A stretch of 64,000 bases of DNA from Isoetes taiwanensis (GCA_021234155.1 JAJEKV010000025.1:13706283-13770282), one strand, 5' to 3'. Counted from the stretch's first letter, positions 1 to 13,796 are shown. Numbers and translations: made by a program. The notes: generated from the letters alone by a model not told the origin.

Positions 1-148
1 TCAGTTACGTATTGCTCGACACCAACAGCATTCACCCCGCACATGGTTGAAGTTAATGTGTTACCTTCTTCTTGTAAATGACAGATAGTGAACCCCAAAT
101 CCACACTGATATATATCTAAATCGCCGCTTTACTACTACAAATTGGTG
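1..148 (-). pseudogene. R relic, partial (minus-strand ORF, copy 1)
   Basis: The window opens inside a decayed copy of the minus-strand ORF seen best at 55,970-56,314. Recognisable shared words are the segments around catggttgaagttaatg and accttcttcttg, and the run ending at aaattggtg just before the exon 1 remnant of copy A1. No open frame survives, and the left part lies outside the window. Confidence 0.55.
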
Positions 149-1470
149 TAATTCAACGCCGCAGGATGGAACCGCTAAGTAAGTCTAAAAGTGTGGTTAG
201 ATAGAGCAAAAAGTTAAAGAATGTTATAAATATCAATTGGTTTTGTTTGTTGTAGAGGGAGAAGGTTGTATGCAGACTCCAAAAGCTCGCTTTTGGTTGA
301 TTTATTGTACAGGGATTTTGAGTGCACCTTTATTTGTGCCCGGACGTGGTTCGAAAAGGATGGGCGTATCTGTGATGTGTTTCAAATTTAATGTTAGTTA
401 CAAGGGAGTAGGAGATCTGCAAGGCTTTAAATACCCTCCCTTGGGATTTTCCACCAACGGAGATACGGCACCAAAATGTGTGGGCCAAAGGTCACGCTAA
501 ATCGATGCCGTAGAATGGCTGCCCCGACGGATCTAAAGACATTGGCTGTTTCTAAGCACAATCCATCCACACGCCATAACTATTCCTTGGCTCCCCATCA
601 GCCATGCATTCACCCGTGAGTGACAGGTAAAAGTCTATTATTCTACATTGCCGCTTTCTTCACAAATTTAGAATTGCTTATAGATTGCTAGATAGATGGT
701 ATTTATCGCCAATTGTCAATCGTCAATTGATTAATTTCTAAATCAATTTGTCACTATTTCCAAATTTCTGACTAAAGAAAGATCAATCAATTATTAGTTA
801 GTGGGTGGGTGCAACTACTCTTAGACTAAGAAAAATCAATCAATCACCTGCTAGTTAGTGATCGACTTCCACACCATACCACTTGGCCATCCTATTACTT
901 AGTAACTTTAATCCTTATCCCACATCCCTTTAGGACATATGATCTAATGCTTTTATCACATATGGCTACTTTAAAGATATAGACTCATCATGCTTTTTTG
1001 TCACAAATATTTGGATTCTCAGATGACCTGATTATGCTACCCTAATGCCCCAAGGGGTACATTGGAATGGGCCCAATGTGCTAGGAGAGATTCATGAACC
1101 ATGTATTCCAAGTGTGGTCCATTTTCATATCTACCTAAGGCCATCACATGTGCTAAATTTGGTGGAGGAACACCTCACCTTCAGAGAAAAATTAAAATTG
1201 GTCGTTTCACGCTTTTGTTGGGACTTACATCTACACGCGGTTTAATTATGGAGGAGGCGTAAGGCTTCAAGAATAATATGTTCAAGGTGCTAATGCCATC
1301 AATACCATTATAACCGACCACGCAAAATGTGCAAACCCCAATTGCTCTACAATGTGTTCTCATGCAAACTTCTAATATCGAAACATCGTAAGTATCACAT
1401 GAAGCATTATGGTAACCGAAGTTCAACCCAAACAATCATCGAAGTATTAGTGCTACCGAAAGTTCCACAG
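149..1470 (+). pseudogene. Cys-rich secreted protein gene, degraded copy A1
   Basis: This is a decayed copy of the intact gene at 46,287-47,626. It has the exon 1 tail with its donor (about 149-182), exon 2 (about 256-626, acceptor ttgtag, donor caggtaaa) and exon 3 (about 1,006-1,470). The signal peptide and promoter are absent because the R relic abuts the exon 1 tail. Exon 2 reads EGEGCM-like at its start but soon shifts frame, and the Cys-cluster codons are scrambled. Many differences fall at CAG/CTG or CG sites, so part of the decay may be sequencing error. Exon 3 is uninterrupted by element I, unlike A3 and A5. It is very unlikely to encode a protein as written. Confidence 0.75.
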
Positions 1471-1539
1471 AGTAGTGTATTTAACTGCTTCATGATAGTG
1501 TTAGCGCCACTGCCCTCTTAGGGATGTGAATTTGACTTA

Positions 1540-3130
1540 TTAGCTCATGACGCATTTCATTCTGGGCTCTTATATGACTTTGGGATCTATAATAAACATC
1601 TACCAATATCTATGTTATTTAGTCATTTGGGACCTATAATAAACATCTACTCACATCATTTTACTTAGTCAATGCATCGCCATGCCTGCAAATGTTAAAT
1701 CAAATGGTGTATGTATGTCAAATATTTTTTGGAAAGACATGTTTTTAAACATACAAGAATTTATCGCGCTGCCAAGGCCGCCGCTAACATTTTCTTTCCG
1801 CTTCTAAAACCCGTGTTTGAACCCACTATTAACGCCCAACCTCGTGTCAGCAAACTTATGCAGTAACGCGTACGGTAGTTGTATACTAACATTCAATCTA
1901 GTGTCAGCAATTTATGTAGCAATTCAATGACTGTAGTTGTGAGTTGCGTATTTCACTTAAGAGACTAGAAATAGAAAAATGAAATAGTATTTTAACGCCC
2001 ACTTGAGAATTGTGTTGGTTACACAATTGGAGGCACACGTAGACAATTGAAATGACCTCGATGCCGACAATATCTTGTTCTAGCCCAATTAGCTACTCAA
2101 CCGCATTGGTAACTTAGGTAACGATATGTACTATCTCTCTCAAGTAACTTAAGTAACATTCCACGCGAATCTAAGCGTATTATCTCATCAAATGTGTTTA
2201 CGCTTTGCTTCATTATTGAAACCGATCAAATGGCAAATACATTATCTATATTTGAAAAATGACGATGAAGCTTCATAGACAAAGTTGTATCATTTACGAT
2301 ACATTTGCTTAGTAAGCAATGTCGATGGAATGCTCTCGCACTAACCTAGAGCATGCAAGCATCGGAGAAGACAAGTCACTTCCGCAACAAAAGAACTATC
2401 CATATTACTTGTCTTGGTAACACTATAATCGGTCCTAGCAAAAGGCCTTGTTAATTTTAAGACCACATTTCAATGATTTGATAAGATTTATATTGGCATT
2501 ACCTAACAGTTTAGCTTAAGAGTACCAATATTGACAATTCCAAGTTTTATGGTGAGAAGATGATTTGGCGGGGTTGTTTGATTTTGCAAGCCGTAATAAA
2601 TCGCTGTATTAACAATACATGGATTTGTATGACTAAAAACTTCTCTCTATAAAAGATTTAGGATATTGAAATAGGAGGTTAGCATCTTTGTCTTGCCCTA
2701 ATGGCTAGAACGCGAGTCCTGTGTGCGCGGCAAGTTCTATTCCATAATTATCAACTTCTCCTTTCTACCTCTTAGCTAAAAGTATCTGTATTTGATAAAT
2801 AAATGTGCATATTTCACAGTAAGGCCAATCAAGTTTCCGGTAGTTCTTAAATATTCCAAAGATGAATATGTGTCTATTATAAAAGAGGATCTACATGTTG
2901 CGTTCTAAAAATGTCCTTTGCGGTTTTACAAACGCTTTCTTTTGTTCAAACTTGCTTAGGAGTTCATATGATTGACACCTGAAAGGGATTTTCTTAGAGG
3001 TAATATTGCTACACTCGTAGGAAGAATGATAGAAAGAAATCCAGAGAGGAAAAAATAGTAGGAAGATGGGTGAAGAACGCCTGAATTAGTTGACCTATCA
3101 GGTGGGCAATTTCATTCTAATTTCTCCTAT
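1540..3130. repeat. Spacer repeat of the A unit (long form, copy 1)
   Basis: This is about 1.5 kb of AT-rich DNA that follows copy A1. It is homologous to 9,700-11,300, 17,800-19,440, 20,640-21,650, 47,640-49,330, 50,510-51,520, 57,600-59,130, 59,690-60,895 and 61,370-63,243. It starts with a doubled segment containing cctataataaacatctac and ends near cctatgaattttgcctag. No gene is apparent. A weak coding relic near its end (about 2,860-3,020 here) is described at 49,020. Confidence 0.8.
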
Positions 3131-3346
3131 GAATTTTGCCTAGAATAGATAAACCATCATTCACCACTTGGGATTATGTCTTAATTTTGGGAATAAATTA
3201 GCATATTCAAATTCACACATTTCAATTCTCAAAATTATGAAAACGTATTATCATGTTATTTACAAAATAGTCAATATTTCACAATATAGCACCATATCAT
3301 AAAAAACGCGTGATAACAAAATTTACATAGTTATTCAACTTTCTTC

Positions 3347-3683
3347 TCAAGCACCCCAATGATATCATAGCCTTCTTCCGGACATCCTCGAGGTATTGTA
3401 ATTTCGTGTGATTTAGTCGAATAGTGTTTGGAGTCCATGAGTACAAAACACTTTCTATAGTCTAGCCAAAGATCAGATCATCGATTTCTCCTCCATCTCT
3501 TTGTCCAACAATCAGTACTTTATCCATAATGCTGGTCAACCTGATGGACCGACACCACCATTCCACCCGCATTACGGTTGAAGGTTAATGTTACCTTCTT
3601 TGCAAATATCGAGGTAGTGAACCCCAACCAATAATCGGGATATGTATCTAAATCTGTCGGGTTTACTACCAATACAAATTGGT
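3347..3683 (-). pseudogene. R relic (copy 2)
   Basis: This decayed copy of the minus-strand ORF at 55,970-56,314 lies immediately upstream of, and opposite to, gene copy A2. The segment ggagtccatgagtacaaaac is shared with all other copies. Frameshifts break the frame. The 200 bp before it are AT-rich linker shared by all long A units. Confidence 0.6.
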
Positions 3684-5012
3684 GGCATTCAACGTAATGA
3701 TCGGGAACCGCTAAGTAAGTCTAAAAGTGTGGTTAGATAGAGCAAAGTTAAAGAATGTTATAACATTTCAATTGGTTTGTTTGTTGCGTAGGGAGAAGGT
3801 TGTATGGTGGACTCAAAAGCCTGCTGCTTTGCTGATTTATCGTGACAGGATTTGGAGTGCACCCTTAGTTGTAGCCCTGGGACGGGTTCGAAAAGGATGG
3901 GCAGACGCTAGATGTGTGTTTCAGTCCGCCGCAATGTTAGTTACAAAGTGGAGTAGGATCCGTAAGGCTTTAACTGCCTCCGGATTTTCCACCACGGAGA
4001 TTTCGCACCAAAATGTGGGCCAAAGGTCACAAGGTAATCGATGTCGTAATGGCTGCCCCTAATTTTATCTAAAGACATTGGTTGTTTCTCAAGGCCAATC
4101 CATCCATATATCGCCATAACTATCTCCTCGTGGCTCCCTTATCAGCCATGGTCTGCCCCGAGGACACGTAAAAGCCTATTATTCTTCATTGCTGTTTTCT
4201 TCACAATGCATAGAATTATTATAGATTGCTAGATAGATGTAGAGCTTAATGCCAATTGTCAATCAAGCCACTGATTAATTTCTAAATCAATTTGTCAATT
4301 GTCAATTTCTAGACTAAGAAAGATCAATCAATTATTAGTTGAGTGGGTGGGTGCAACTACTCTAGACTAAGAAAAATCAATCAATCAATTATTAGTTAGT
4401 GACTACCCCCACCATACCACTTGGCTTCATCCGCTACTTCTTAGTAACTTATATCCTTATCCCACATCCTTAGACATATGACGACGCTACCACATATGGC
4501 TTAATTATGATATAGGACTCATCATGCTTTTTTGTCACGTGGATTTGACTGTGATGACGGATTATGCTACCCCTAATGCCCCAAGGGGCATTGAGGGGCC
4601 CACTGTGTCAGAGAGATTCACGAACCTTATGTATCTAAGTGTGGTCCATTTCTATATCTCACTTAAGGCCATCACATGTGCAATGGTGGAGGAACACCTC
4701 TGTCCCTTCAAGCAGAGAAAAAATTGGAAATTGGCTCAGCCGCCGTTGGGGATCTACGTGATACCAAAGTGTCGAATTATGGAGGAGGCCGCAAGGATTT
4801 GCAAGAATAATATGTCTAAGGTGCGAATGCCATCAATACGATTATAACCGAATTAATGCTAAAATGTGCAACCCAATTGTTCTACATAATGTCTCATGCA
4901 AACTTCTAATATTGGAAACATCGTAGAAGTATCAATAGAAGCATTATGGTAACCGGAAGTTCAACCCAAACAATCAATCGGAAGTATTAGTGCTACCGAA
5001 AGTTCCACGTAG
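3684..5012 (+). pseudogene. Cys-rich secreted protein gene, degraded copy A2
   Basis: The exon 1 tail is at 3,684-3,715, exon 2 at about 3,790-4,167 and exon 3 at about 4,541-5,012, by similarity to 46,287-47,626. The donor after the exon 1 tail (gtaagtctaaaag) is kept. The exon 2 donor reads cacgtaaaa rather than caggtaaaa, and the frame is broken several times. Unlike A1, this copy belongs to the short unit: about 300 bp after exon 3, at 5,335-5,370, the sequence jumps straight to the segment normally found at the far end of the spacer, so about 1.4 kb is missing. Confidence 0.75.
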
Positions 5013-5593
5013 TAGAGCCATCCCTCGCTAAGGATAGTGTTAGCGCCAACGCCTATCCTTGACAGTGGATGAATTTGACTTATTATAGGCCTCATGACGA
5101 TTTTTAATCTTGGCCTTATATGACTTTGGGATCTATAATAAACATCTACTCAATATCATGTTATTTAGTCATTTGGGGACCTATAATAAAACATCTACTC
5201 ATATCGATTTTAATTAGTCAATGATCAGCTATGCCTTGCAAATGTTAAATCAAATGGTGTATGTATGTCGCATTTTTTAAAAGACATGTTTTAAACATAC
5301 AGAATTTATCAGCAAGGCCAAGGCCGCCGCTAACATTTTCTTCACCAATCACATGGCACTTATCTAATTTCCTATGAATTTTGCCTAGAATAGATAAACC
5401 ATCATTCAATTAAATTGGGATTATGTCTTAATTTTGGGACAAATTAGCATATTCAAATTCACACATTTCACCTCAAAAATTATGAAAACGCATTATCATG
5501 TTACATATTTACAAATAGTCAATATTTCCACAATATAGCACCATATCATAAAAAACGGATAAACAAAAATTTACATAGTTATTCAACTTTCTT

Positions 5594-5938
5594 CAAGCAC
5601 CCCCTAATGATATCATAGCCTTCTTCCCGACATATCCCGGAGGGTATTGTAATTCTCGCATTTCTACCGAATAGATCTGGGAGTCCATGAGTACAAAACA
5701 CTTTCATAGTCTAGCCAAAGATCGTGATCACTGATTTCTCCTCCATCTCTCTTTGTCCAACAACTGAAAGTACCTTCTTTATCCGATACGCTGGTCAACC
5801 GATGCAATCGACACCACCACCCACCCAAGACATGGTTGAAGTAGTTAATGTTACCTTCTTCTTGCAAATATCGATAGTGAACCCCAACCACACCGGATAT
5901 GTATCTAAATCTAGCCGCTTTACTACCACAAATTGGTG
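5594..5938 (-). pseudogene. R relic (copy 3), partly open
   Basis: A 92-codon open stretch on the minus strand (5,942 to 5,664) keeps the signature of the family: two adjacent tryptophans (GGWWC), then VSDKE, then a tail reading LWLDYESVLYSWTP. The amino half reads GVHYRYLQEEGNIN, close to the version at 55,970-56,314. It is divergent to, and abuts, the exon 1 tail of copy A3. Its function is unknown; see the clean copy for discussion. Confidence 0.6.
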
Positions 5939-7050
5939 GCATTCAACGTGTCGTAGATTGAACCGCTATAAGTCTAAAAGTGTGGTTAGATAGAGCAAAG
6001 TTAAAGAATGTTATAAATATTTCAATTGGTTTGTTTGTTGCGCAGGGAGAAGGTTGTATGGTGGACTCAAAAAAGCTCGCTTTGCCGATTTATTGTGTGG
6101 ATTTGGAGTGCAATCTCTTATTTTGTGCCCTGACGTGGTTCGAAAAGGATGGGCGCATCGCGAGATGTGTTTCAGCCGCCAGCCGCAATGTTAGTTAAGC
6201 AAAGTGGAGTAGGAGATCTCAGGCGTTTAACCGCCTCCCTGATTTTCCACCACCGGAGATTTCGCACTAAAATGGGCCAGCACGCTATTGCAACGGATGT
6301 CAGAATGGCTGTGGCTCCGACGATCTAAAGACATTGGTTGTTTCAAGGCCAATCCATCCATCGCCATAACTATTCTCGTGGCTCCCCATCACCTATGGTC
6401 TCAGCCTGGAGGACGTGTAAAAGTCTATTATTTCATTGCCGCTTTTCACAATGCATAGAATTATTATAGATTGCTAGATAGATGTAGATGACATTAATTG
6501 TCAATCGTCAATTGATTAATTTCTAAATCAATTTGTCAATTGTCAATTTCTAGACTAAGAAAGATCAATCAATTATTAGTTAGTGGGTGGGTGCAACTAC
6601 TCTAGACTAAGAAAGTTCCATTATTAGTTAGTGACTCACTTCCACACCATACCACTTGGCGCCATCCTATTACTTTAGTAACTTATATCCTTATCCCACA
6701 TCCCTTTAGGGACATATATGATCTATCGCTACTACATATGGCTTACTATGATATAGACTATCATGCTTTTTGTCATGTGATTTGATCAGATGACGGATTA
6801 TGCTACCTCGAATGCCCCAAGGGGTACATTGAATGGGGCCCAACAGGCCGGGAAGATTCACGGAACCCATGGGGTGTGTGGTCCTTCTATATCTCACTCT
6901 AAGGCCATCACATGTGCAATGGTGGAGGAACACCGTCCCTTCAGAGAGAAAAAATTGGAAATTGGCCGCCTTGCCGCTTGTTGGGATCTACAAGATACTG
7001 CTATTTTAATTATGGAGGAGGCTGCAAGGGATTTGCAAGAATAAATATGT

Positions 7051-7413
7051 AGCATAATAACAGGGTTTTTTGTATTTTGCACGCTTTTCACAAAGGTTTT
7101 TCAAGATTTCATGCATGATTCAAATGGATGTACTCAATGCGCATATCTAGAGTGCACCATTTCTTAGTCGTTGATTTAGTTTTTTTTTGCAATGGTCCAA
7201 CATCCAAGGGCTCACAACAAAAGCTCTCTTTTTATTTTAGAGGCTAAACATGCAACCTCCCTATAGCATTTCGGCAACTTGTACCGCTTATCTTTCAATC
7301 ATGATCCGCTAGTCCATCGTTAGCAAATCTACAGACCTTTGTGTTCAAGTCTCTGGGGTCCGCCATATGTCCTCATGGACGCCGCCAATGTGGCATGACG
7401 TAAAAATACGTAC

Positions 7414-7445
<32 letters not shown>

Positions 7446-9462
7446 TTCCGCTGTTATCTTCTCCTCATCTTCCCTCCATTCAAATCGTTTTTCGTAGGAC
7501 AAGGGCCGTGTTACTCCAAAGGCAAGTGATTTCGACTTTCGCGCATCTAAAAATGCGATATGTCTTCAAGTCTTCCAGCTAGTAAATTCATGCCTTTGAT
7601 TGGGATAAGTTTTTCGAAAATTGGTGGTGCCTAATAAGAATGGGCTTTGAGTCGCAGGTTCAGGACTTCATTTGACAATAACGGTGATCGTTAGAGATTG
7701 GGAAACGAATTTGAAGTTACAGGTAGTTAAATGATTTATGGCGGATCTCAGATCTCCAAGATTGAGGCCTTCGTAAGCCATTGATGCGTCCTCTGCTCCG
7801 CCAAGCCATGTTCCGCTTGTTTAGAACCTAGGGTAGCAAAACAAGATTTGTTTTTGAAGTTGCACAGACGACATGCAGAACATTTAACTGCTTCACCGCA
7901 GCACTGAAAGCATGTTTTTGCCTTGCCGGGACGGAGTTGGGGCCCCCGCTTTTTGTGCGTATGCATGTACGCTAGTACAAAAGTTATTCCATGATTTCAT
8001 TGAGCCAAAGAAGACTCAAAATGCGCAGTGATGCGCAGGATTTATGCAAAGAGCCAAGCTATGGTTCAGAAATCTTGGGCACTTTTCTATAAGATCAATC
8101 CGTAGATATTTTGATTTCTTCCGCAGCTTATGCGTACCGCCAAGAGCCCCCTTATGCAGCCCTTCTGCAGCGTATTAACGTGGATCACATCTCACAAAGT
8201 AGTGCCGCCAAGCATGCAATGGAAAATGAGTCGCCACTTTTCAGCTATGCAAGAGATGAACTTGCCCCCGACTATGGCTACCATAATAACATGATGTTTT
8301 AACATGATCAATTCTCGATGACCCTGGGATGTTGACATGGTCGTATCTATTGAAGACATGGATTCTTCCTTAATCCTTTAAACAGTACTACAAGATCTCT
8401 GAACTCTCACTCTCTTTCTACCATGGCAAATGCTCAGCCTGAAAAAGCCTTTCATCTTAGAGTTGATCATGTTAGTTTTAAACCTAGGGTTCATCAAAAA
8501 TTTTGGAAATTTTGTAGTAATCGGATTGAAATGGCATGATTTTGGAGCATATGATTTGCCCCGCCAAATTCGCCGCTAATCGCATAAGCATCATCTAAGC
8601 CTTGTGGCCTCCTCTTTCCATTTCCATTGCCGCCTTTGTAATCATAGTGTTATATCAAGTTTGTAGCTTCTCAACATTCTTATTTTCATGTTGGAAGCAC
8701 ATGATTTTTCATGTCATTTCTTTCTATATAATTTCCATGTACCATCTTGCATTATTATATGTAAGGTAATCATATTTGTATTTCTTCTTCAAGACTTCTC
8801 TTTAATTGTTTATGATTTATACCTCTTTTGTCTTGCAAACATGTTCTAAATCCCTTGGCTAAATGGCATTTATGAGGATATTACTCTTTATTTTGACACT
8901 CCAAAATCCACTAAATCTAATCATCGCGGGATGCCTTCCTACTACTTTGAACTAATAATCATTTCCTAACATGTTTGTACTGAAAGTGGACACTTATAAG
9001 TGACGCGATATGATTTACGCTAATGTATCACATTCAGCCTTGATGTTATTAAAAGCTTTTAGTAATTAATATTTAGTCCCATAACATTTACCTATGTCAG
9101 TAGTTAGGTCCAAGGGCCCAAAAATTTAATATAACAATCAACACACAACTACCATTAACATTATTAACACAAACCATTGCATTTAACACATATTAGCCTG
9201 TAATCCCCCTTAAACCCCCTATTTGCATATTCACACCTGGGTTACGGCGGCAAATGAGAGCTCCAAAAATATATATTGTTTACAATACATGTACAAAATT
9301 AACACCATTAAGTATTATCTTTAAAACCTTATAGTATTTTGCAAACCTTAATATACAAAGATACAAAAACTTGTACATGCATGCCCCACAAACGAGGATC
9401 TATGTACGGTCCAGATCTTGGAATAAAGGGCAACATGCCCATCCCATGTGCTGCCCTGAGTA
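7051..9462. mobile_element. Element I, copy 1 (unclassified insertion in exon 3)
   Basis: This insertion of about 2.4 kb disrupts exon 3 of A3. The left end reads tagcataataacaggg and the right end is near gtgctgccctgag. The same ends recur at 15,261-17,567 and 35,484-36,836. I see no terminal inverted repeat, no long terminal repeat and no transposase. Its middle differs between copy 3 and copies 1-2, as in elements that carry captured fragments (Helitron-like), but the ends do not show the TC...CTRR signature clearly. Weak coding relics include about 8,111-8,302 (+) and the minus-strand region matching 16,582-16,995. Confidence 0.6.
7413..7444. repeat. (CTAT)n microsatellite inside element I
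   Basis: Eight tandem CTAT units lie inside element I copy 1. The equivalent place in copy 2 (about 15,540-15,560) has almost none, so the tract expanded after the copies separated or was lost there. Confidence 0.9.
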
Positions 9463-9699
9463 AGTAATGCCATCAATACCATTATAACCGACCAATGCTA
9501 AATGTGCAACCCAATTGTCTTGGCTAATGTGTTCCTATGCAAACTTCTATTATTGGAAACACTTTAAGTATCACAGAAGCATTATGGTAACCTGGGTTCA
9601 ACCCAAACAATCAATCGGAAGTATTAGTGCTAAATGAAAGTTCCACTGTAGTAGTAGCTTCATCCCTCGTCAAGGATAGTGTTATTTAACGCTTATCCT

Positions 9700-11300
9700 G
9701 GATAGATGAATTTGACTTATTATAGGCTTGCATTTATTTCATCTTCTGGCCTTTTATATGACTTGGGATCTATAATAAACATCTATTCAATATCTATGTT
9801 ATTTAGTCATTTGGGACCTATAATAAACATCTACTCATATTTCCATTTTACTTAGTCAATGCATCGCCATGCCTTGCAAATGTTAAATCAAAATGGTGTA
9901 TGTATGTCGTATTTTGGAAAGACATGTTTAAACATACAAGAATTTATCGCGCCAAGGCCGCCGCTAACATTTCTTCGCCGCAAACCTCGTATTGAACCAA
10001 ACCACTATTAACGCCCAACCTCAGTAAGGTCGCTAATTTATGTAGCAATTCATGTATTTAGAAGTTGTGGGAGTTGTATTAATATTCAATCTAGTGTCAG
10101 CGAATTTATGTAGCAATTCACGCACCAGTATTGTGGAGCTGCGTGTATTTCACTAAGAGACTAGAATAGAAAAATGAAATAGTATTTTAACGCCCACTCT
10201 GAGAACTAGTTGGTTACACAATTGGAGGCAATACGAGACAATTGAAATGACCCATGCCGACAATATCTTGTTCTAGCTCTAATTAGCTACTCTCAATCGG
10301 GCCGACAGTAACTTAGGTAACGATATACTATCTCTCTCTCAAGTAACTTAAGTAAAATATCCCACGGAATCTAAGCGCATTATCTCATCAAATGTGTTTA
10401 CGTTTTGCTTCATTATTGAAACTGATCAAATGGGCAAATACATTATCTATATTGAAAAAAAAATGCATGAAGCTTCATAGACAAAGTTGTATCACACTTT
10501 AATGTATACATTGCTTAGTAAGTAAGCAATGTCGTATGGAATGCTCAAGACTCAAATTCTAGAGCATGCAAGTTAATGGAGTAGAAGACAAGTCACTTCC
10601 CGCAACAAAAGAACTATCCATATTACTTGTCTTGGTAACACTATGGCACTCGTCCCAGTGTATGCCTTGTTAATTTTAAGACCACATTTCGCAATGATTT
10701 GATAAGATTTATATTGGCATATCTAAGAAGCTTCTTAGCTTAAGAGTACTAATATTGACACCCAAGTTTTATGGTGAGAAGATGATTTGCTGTTGTTTGA
10801 TTTCCGCTAAAATGTAATAAACTGCTGTATATCAATATGGATTTGTATGACGTAAAACTTTCATAAAAGATTTAGAGATTGGAAATAGGAGGTTAGCATC
10901 TTTGTCTTGCCTCAATGGCTAGAACGCGGAGTCTGAAAAGTGGCAAGTTCTATCTCCATAATTACTAACTTCCTTTCTACCCCTTAGCTAAAAGAATTTT
11001 GTACTTGAAGTAACAAATGTGCATATTTGACAAAGGCCAATCAAGTTTCCTATAAAATTTAAATATTCAAAGATGAATATGTGTCTATTGGTAAAAGAGG
11101 ATCTACATGCTGCTCAAAATGTCCTTTATGGTTTTACAAACGCTTGCTCAAACTTCTGCTTAGGAGTCGCCATGATCGCATTAATCGAAAGATTTTCTTA
11201 GAGGTGAATATTGCTACACCTTGTGAAGAATGATAGAAAGAACTGTAGGAAAAATAGTAGGAAGTGATGGCAGGAAGAACGCCCTAATTAGTTGACCTTA
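9700..11300. repeat. Spacer repeat of the A unit (copy 2)
   Basis: This spacer follows A3 and is homologous to 1,540-3,130 along its whole length. Around 10,020-10,140 a roughly 65-bp direct repeat contains tttatgtagcaattca twice, as in the clean copy at 47,970-48,090. No gene is visible. Many differences from the clean copies are short indels. Confidence 0.8.
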
Positions 11301-11547
11301 TCACATGGCAATTTATCTAATTTCCTATGAATTTTGCCTAGAATAGATAAACCTATCATTCAATTAAATTGGGATTATGTCTAATTTTGGGACAAATTAG
11401 CATATTCAAATTCACACATTTCACCTCAAAATTATGAAAACGTATCATAAGTTATTATTTACAAAATAGTCAATATTTCACAATATAGCACCATATCATA
11501 AAAACGCGATAAATGTAAATTCTATAATAGTTATTCAACTTTCTTTC

Positions 11548-11881
11548 AGCACCCTCTAATGATATCATAGCCTTCTTCCCGACATCCCGAGGTATTGTAA
11601 TTCTCGTGATTTCTAGCTGAATAGTGTTTGGAGTCCATGAGTACAAAACACTTTCATAGTCTAGCCAAAGATCAGATCACTGGATTTCTCTCCATCTCTT
11701 TGTCCAACAATCAGTACCTTTCTTTTATCCATACGCTGGTCAATCGATGACCGACACCACCATTCCACCCGCCAAGACATGGTTGAAGTTAATGTTACCT
11801 TCTTCTTGCAAATATCGAGATAGTGAACCCCAACCACACCGATATGTATCTAAATCACGGGCTTTACTACCACAAATTGCG
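11548..11881 (-). pseudogene. R relic (copy 4)
   Basis: This decayed minus-strand copy of the ORF at 55,970-56,314 lies directly before the exon 1 tail of A4. The block ggagtccatgagtacaaaac and the end aaattg(c/g)ggcattcaac are conserved, but the frame is broken. Confidence 0.6.
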
Positions 11882-13218
11882 GCATTCAACGGTCGAGATT
11901 GAACCGCTAAAGTAAGTCTAAAAGTGTGGTTAGATAGAGCAAAGTTAAAGAATGTTATAACATTTCAATTGGTTTGTTTGTTGCGAGGGAGTATACAGTA
12001 TGGTGGACTCAAAAGCCCGCCACATTTGCTGTACAGGATTTGGAGTGCACTTATTTGTGCCCTGATCGGTTCGAAGGATGTATGCGACGCATGTGTTTCA
12101 AATTGGGCCAAGTAATGTTAGTTACGCGGGAGGCAGGAGATCCGTATGTTTTAACCCGCCTCTCCCGGGATTTTCCACCACCGAGATTTCTCACCAAAAT
12201 GTGGCCAAAGGTCGGCCGCTGTAACGGAGCGTCGTGAATGGTCGCCTTAATGATCTAAAGACACATTGGTTGTTTCTCAAGGCTTCAATCCATCCATCGC
12301 CATAACTATTCCTCGTGGCTCCCCATCAGCCTGCCATGGTCCGCCCCGGAGGACAGTAAAAGTCTATTATTTCATTGCTGTTTTCTTCACAATGCATAGG
12401 AATTATTATAGATTAAGTATAGAGGTATTTTACGTCAATTGTCAATCGGCCAATTGATTAATTTCTAAATCACTGTCAATTGTCAATTTCGTAGGGACTA
12501 AGAAAGATCAATCAATTATTAGTTAGTGGGTGGGTGCAACTATCGGTATTCAAGAAAAATCAATCAATCAATTATTAGTTAGTGATCGACTTCCCCACCT
12601 CATACCACTTTGGCGCCATCCTATTACTTAGTAAATTTATATCCTTATCCCACATCCCTAGGACATATGACGACGCTTTTTACCACATATGGCGACTATG
12701 ATATAGCAGGACTCATCATGCTTTTTCACATGGGTGGATTTTGATTCAGAGGACGGATTATGCTACCCCAATGCTCCTAAGGGGTACATTGAATGGGCCC
12801 ACGTTGTGAGATTCACGGAACCCATGTATCTAAGTGTGGTCCATTTCCTATATCTCACTAAGGCCATCACATGTGCAATGGTGGAGGAACACTGGCCCCT
12901 TCAGAGAAAAAATTGAAAATTGGCCGCCTTGCCGCTTTGTTGGGATCTACAAAAGATACCAAATAGTTTTAATTACGGAGGAGGCCGCAAAGGATTGGTA
13001 AGAATAATATGCTCCAAGGTGCTAATGCCATCAATACATTATGCAACCGACTAATGCTAAAATGTGCAAACCCAATTGCTCCTATTAATGTAAGTCTCAT
13101 GCAAACTTCTAATATTGGAAACATCGTGGCGGATTACAGAAGCATGGTAAACTTGGAAGTTCAACCCCTAAACAACATCGGAAGTATGTTAGGTGCTAAC
13201 AAAGTTCCATTGCAGTAG
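11882..13218 (+). pseudogene. Cys-rich secreted protein gene, degraded copy A4
   Basis: The exon 1 tail is at 11,882-11,917, exon 2 at about 11,986-12,356 and exon 3 at about 12,736-13,218. The last 69 codons of exon 3 (13,009-13,218) are open and still read MLQGANAIN, then SLMQTSNIGNI, then a stop close to the usual one. The middle of exon 2 has lost most of its cysteine codons through frame changes. No signal peptide or promoter is present. The unit is of the short type: near 13,545-13,570 the downstream segment jumps to the spacer end. Confidence 0.75.
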
Positions 13219-13796
13219 TAGTTTATCCCCGGCTGCTGATAGTGTTAGCGCCAACGCTTGTCTCCTTGACAGGATGAATTTGACTTATTATAGTAGGCCT
13301 ATGATTTATTCTCTATCTTGGCCTTATATGACTTGGGATTCATAATAAACATCACTCAATATCTATGTTATTATTTAGTCATTTGGGACCTATAATAAAC
13401 ATCTACTAAGTATCGATTTTACTTTAGTCACGCATCGCGCCTTGCAAAATGTTAAATCAAAATGGTGTATGTATGTCAGATTTTTTGAAAAGATATATAG
13501 CATATAGGTCTTTATTCGCGCCAAGCCGTCATGTACATTTTCGCTTCAATCATTACGGCAATTTATATCTAATTTCCTATGAATTTTGCCTAGAATAGAT
13601 AAACCATCATTCAATTAAATTAGATTATGTCTTAATTTTGGGACAAATTAGCATATCTAAATTCCCTACACATTTCACTCAAAATTATGAAAATTTAATA
13701 TCATGCCATTATTTACAAAATAGTCAACATTTCAATATAGCACCATATCATGCAAAAACGCATAACAAAAATTGCATAGTTATTCAACTTTTCTTC

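Larger units (their letters stand above)
5939..9650 (+). pseudogene. Cys-rich secreted protein gene, copy A3, split by element I
   Basis: The exon 1 tail is at 5,939-5,970, exon 2 at about 6,046-6,414 and the first part of exon 3 at about 6,779-7,050. Exon 3 is then interrupted by a 2.4 kb insertion (7,051-9,462) and resumes at 9,463-9,650 with the part corresponding to ANAINTI through the Ser/Thr tail. The insertion point lies just after the codons for CKNNM. The frame is also broken by small indels. The copy cannot make the full protein. The same interruption at the same place in A5 shows that the insertion predates duplication of this unit. Confidence 0.75.
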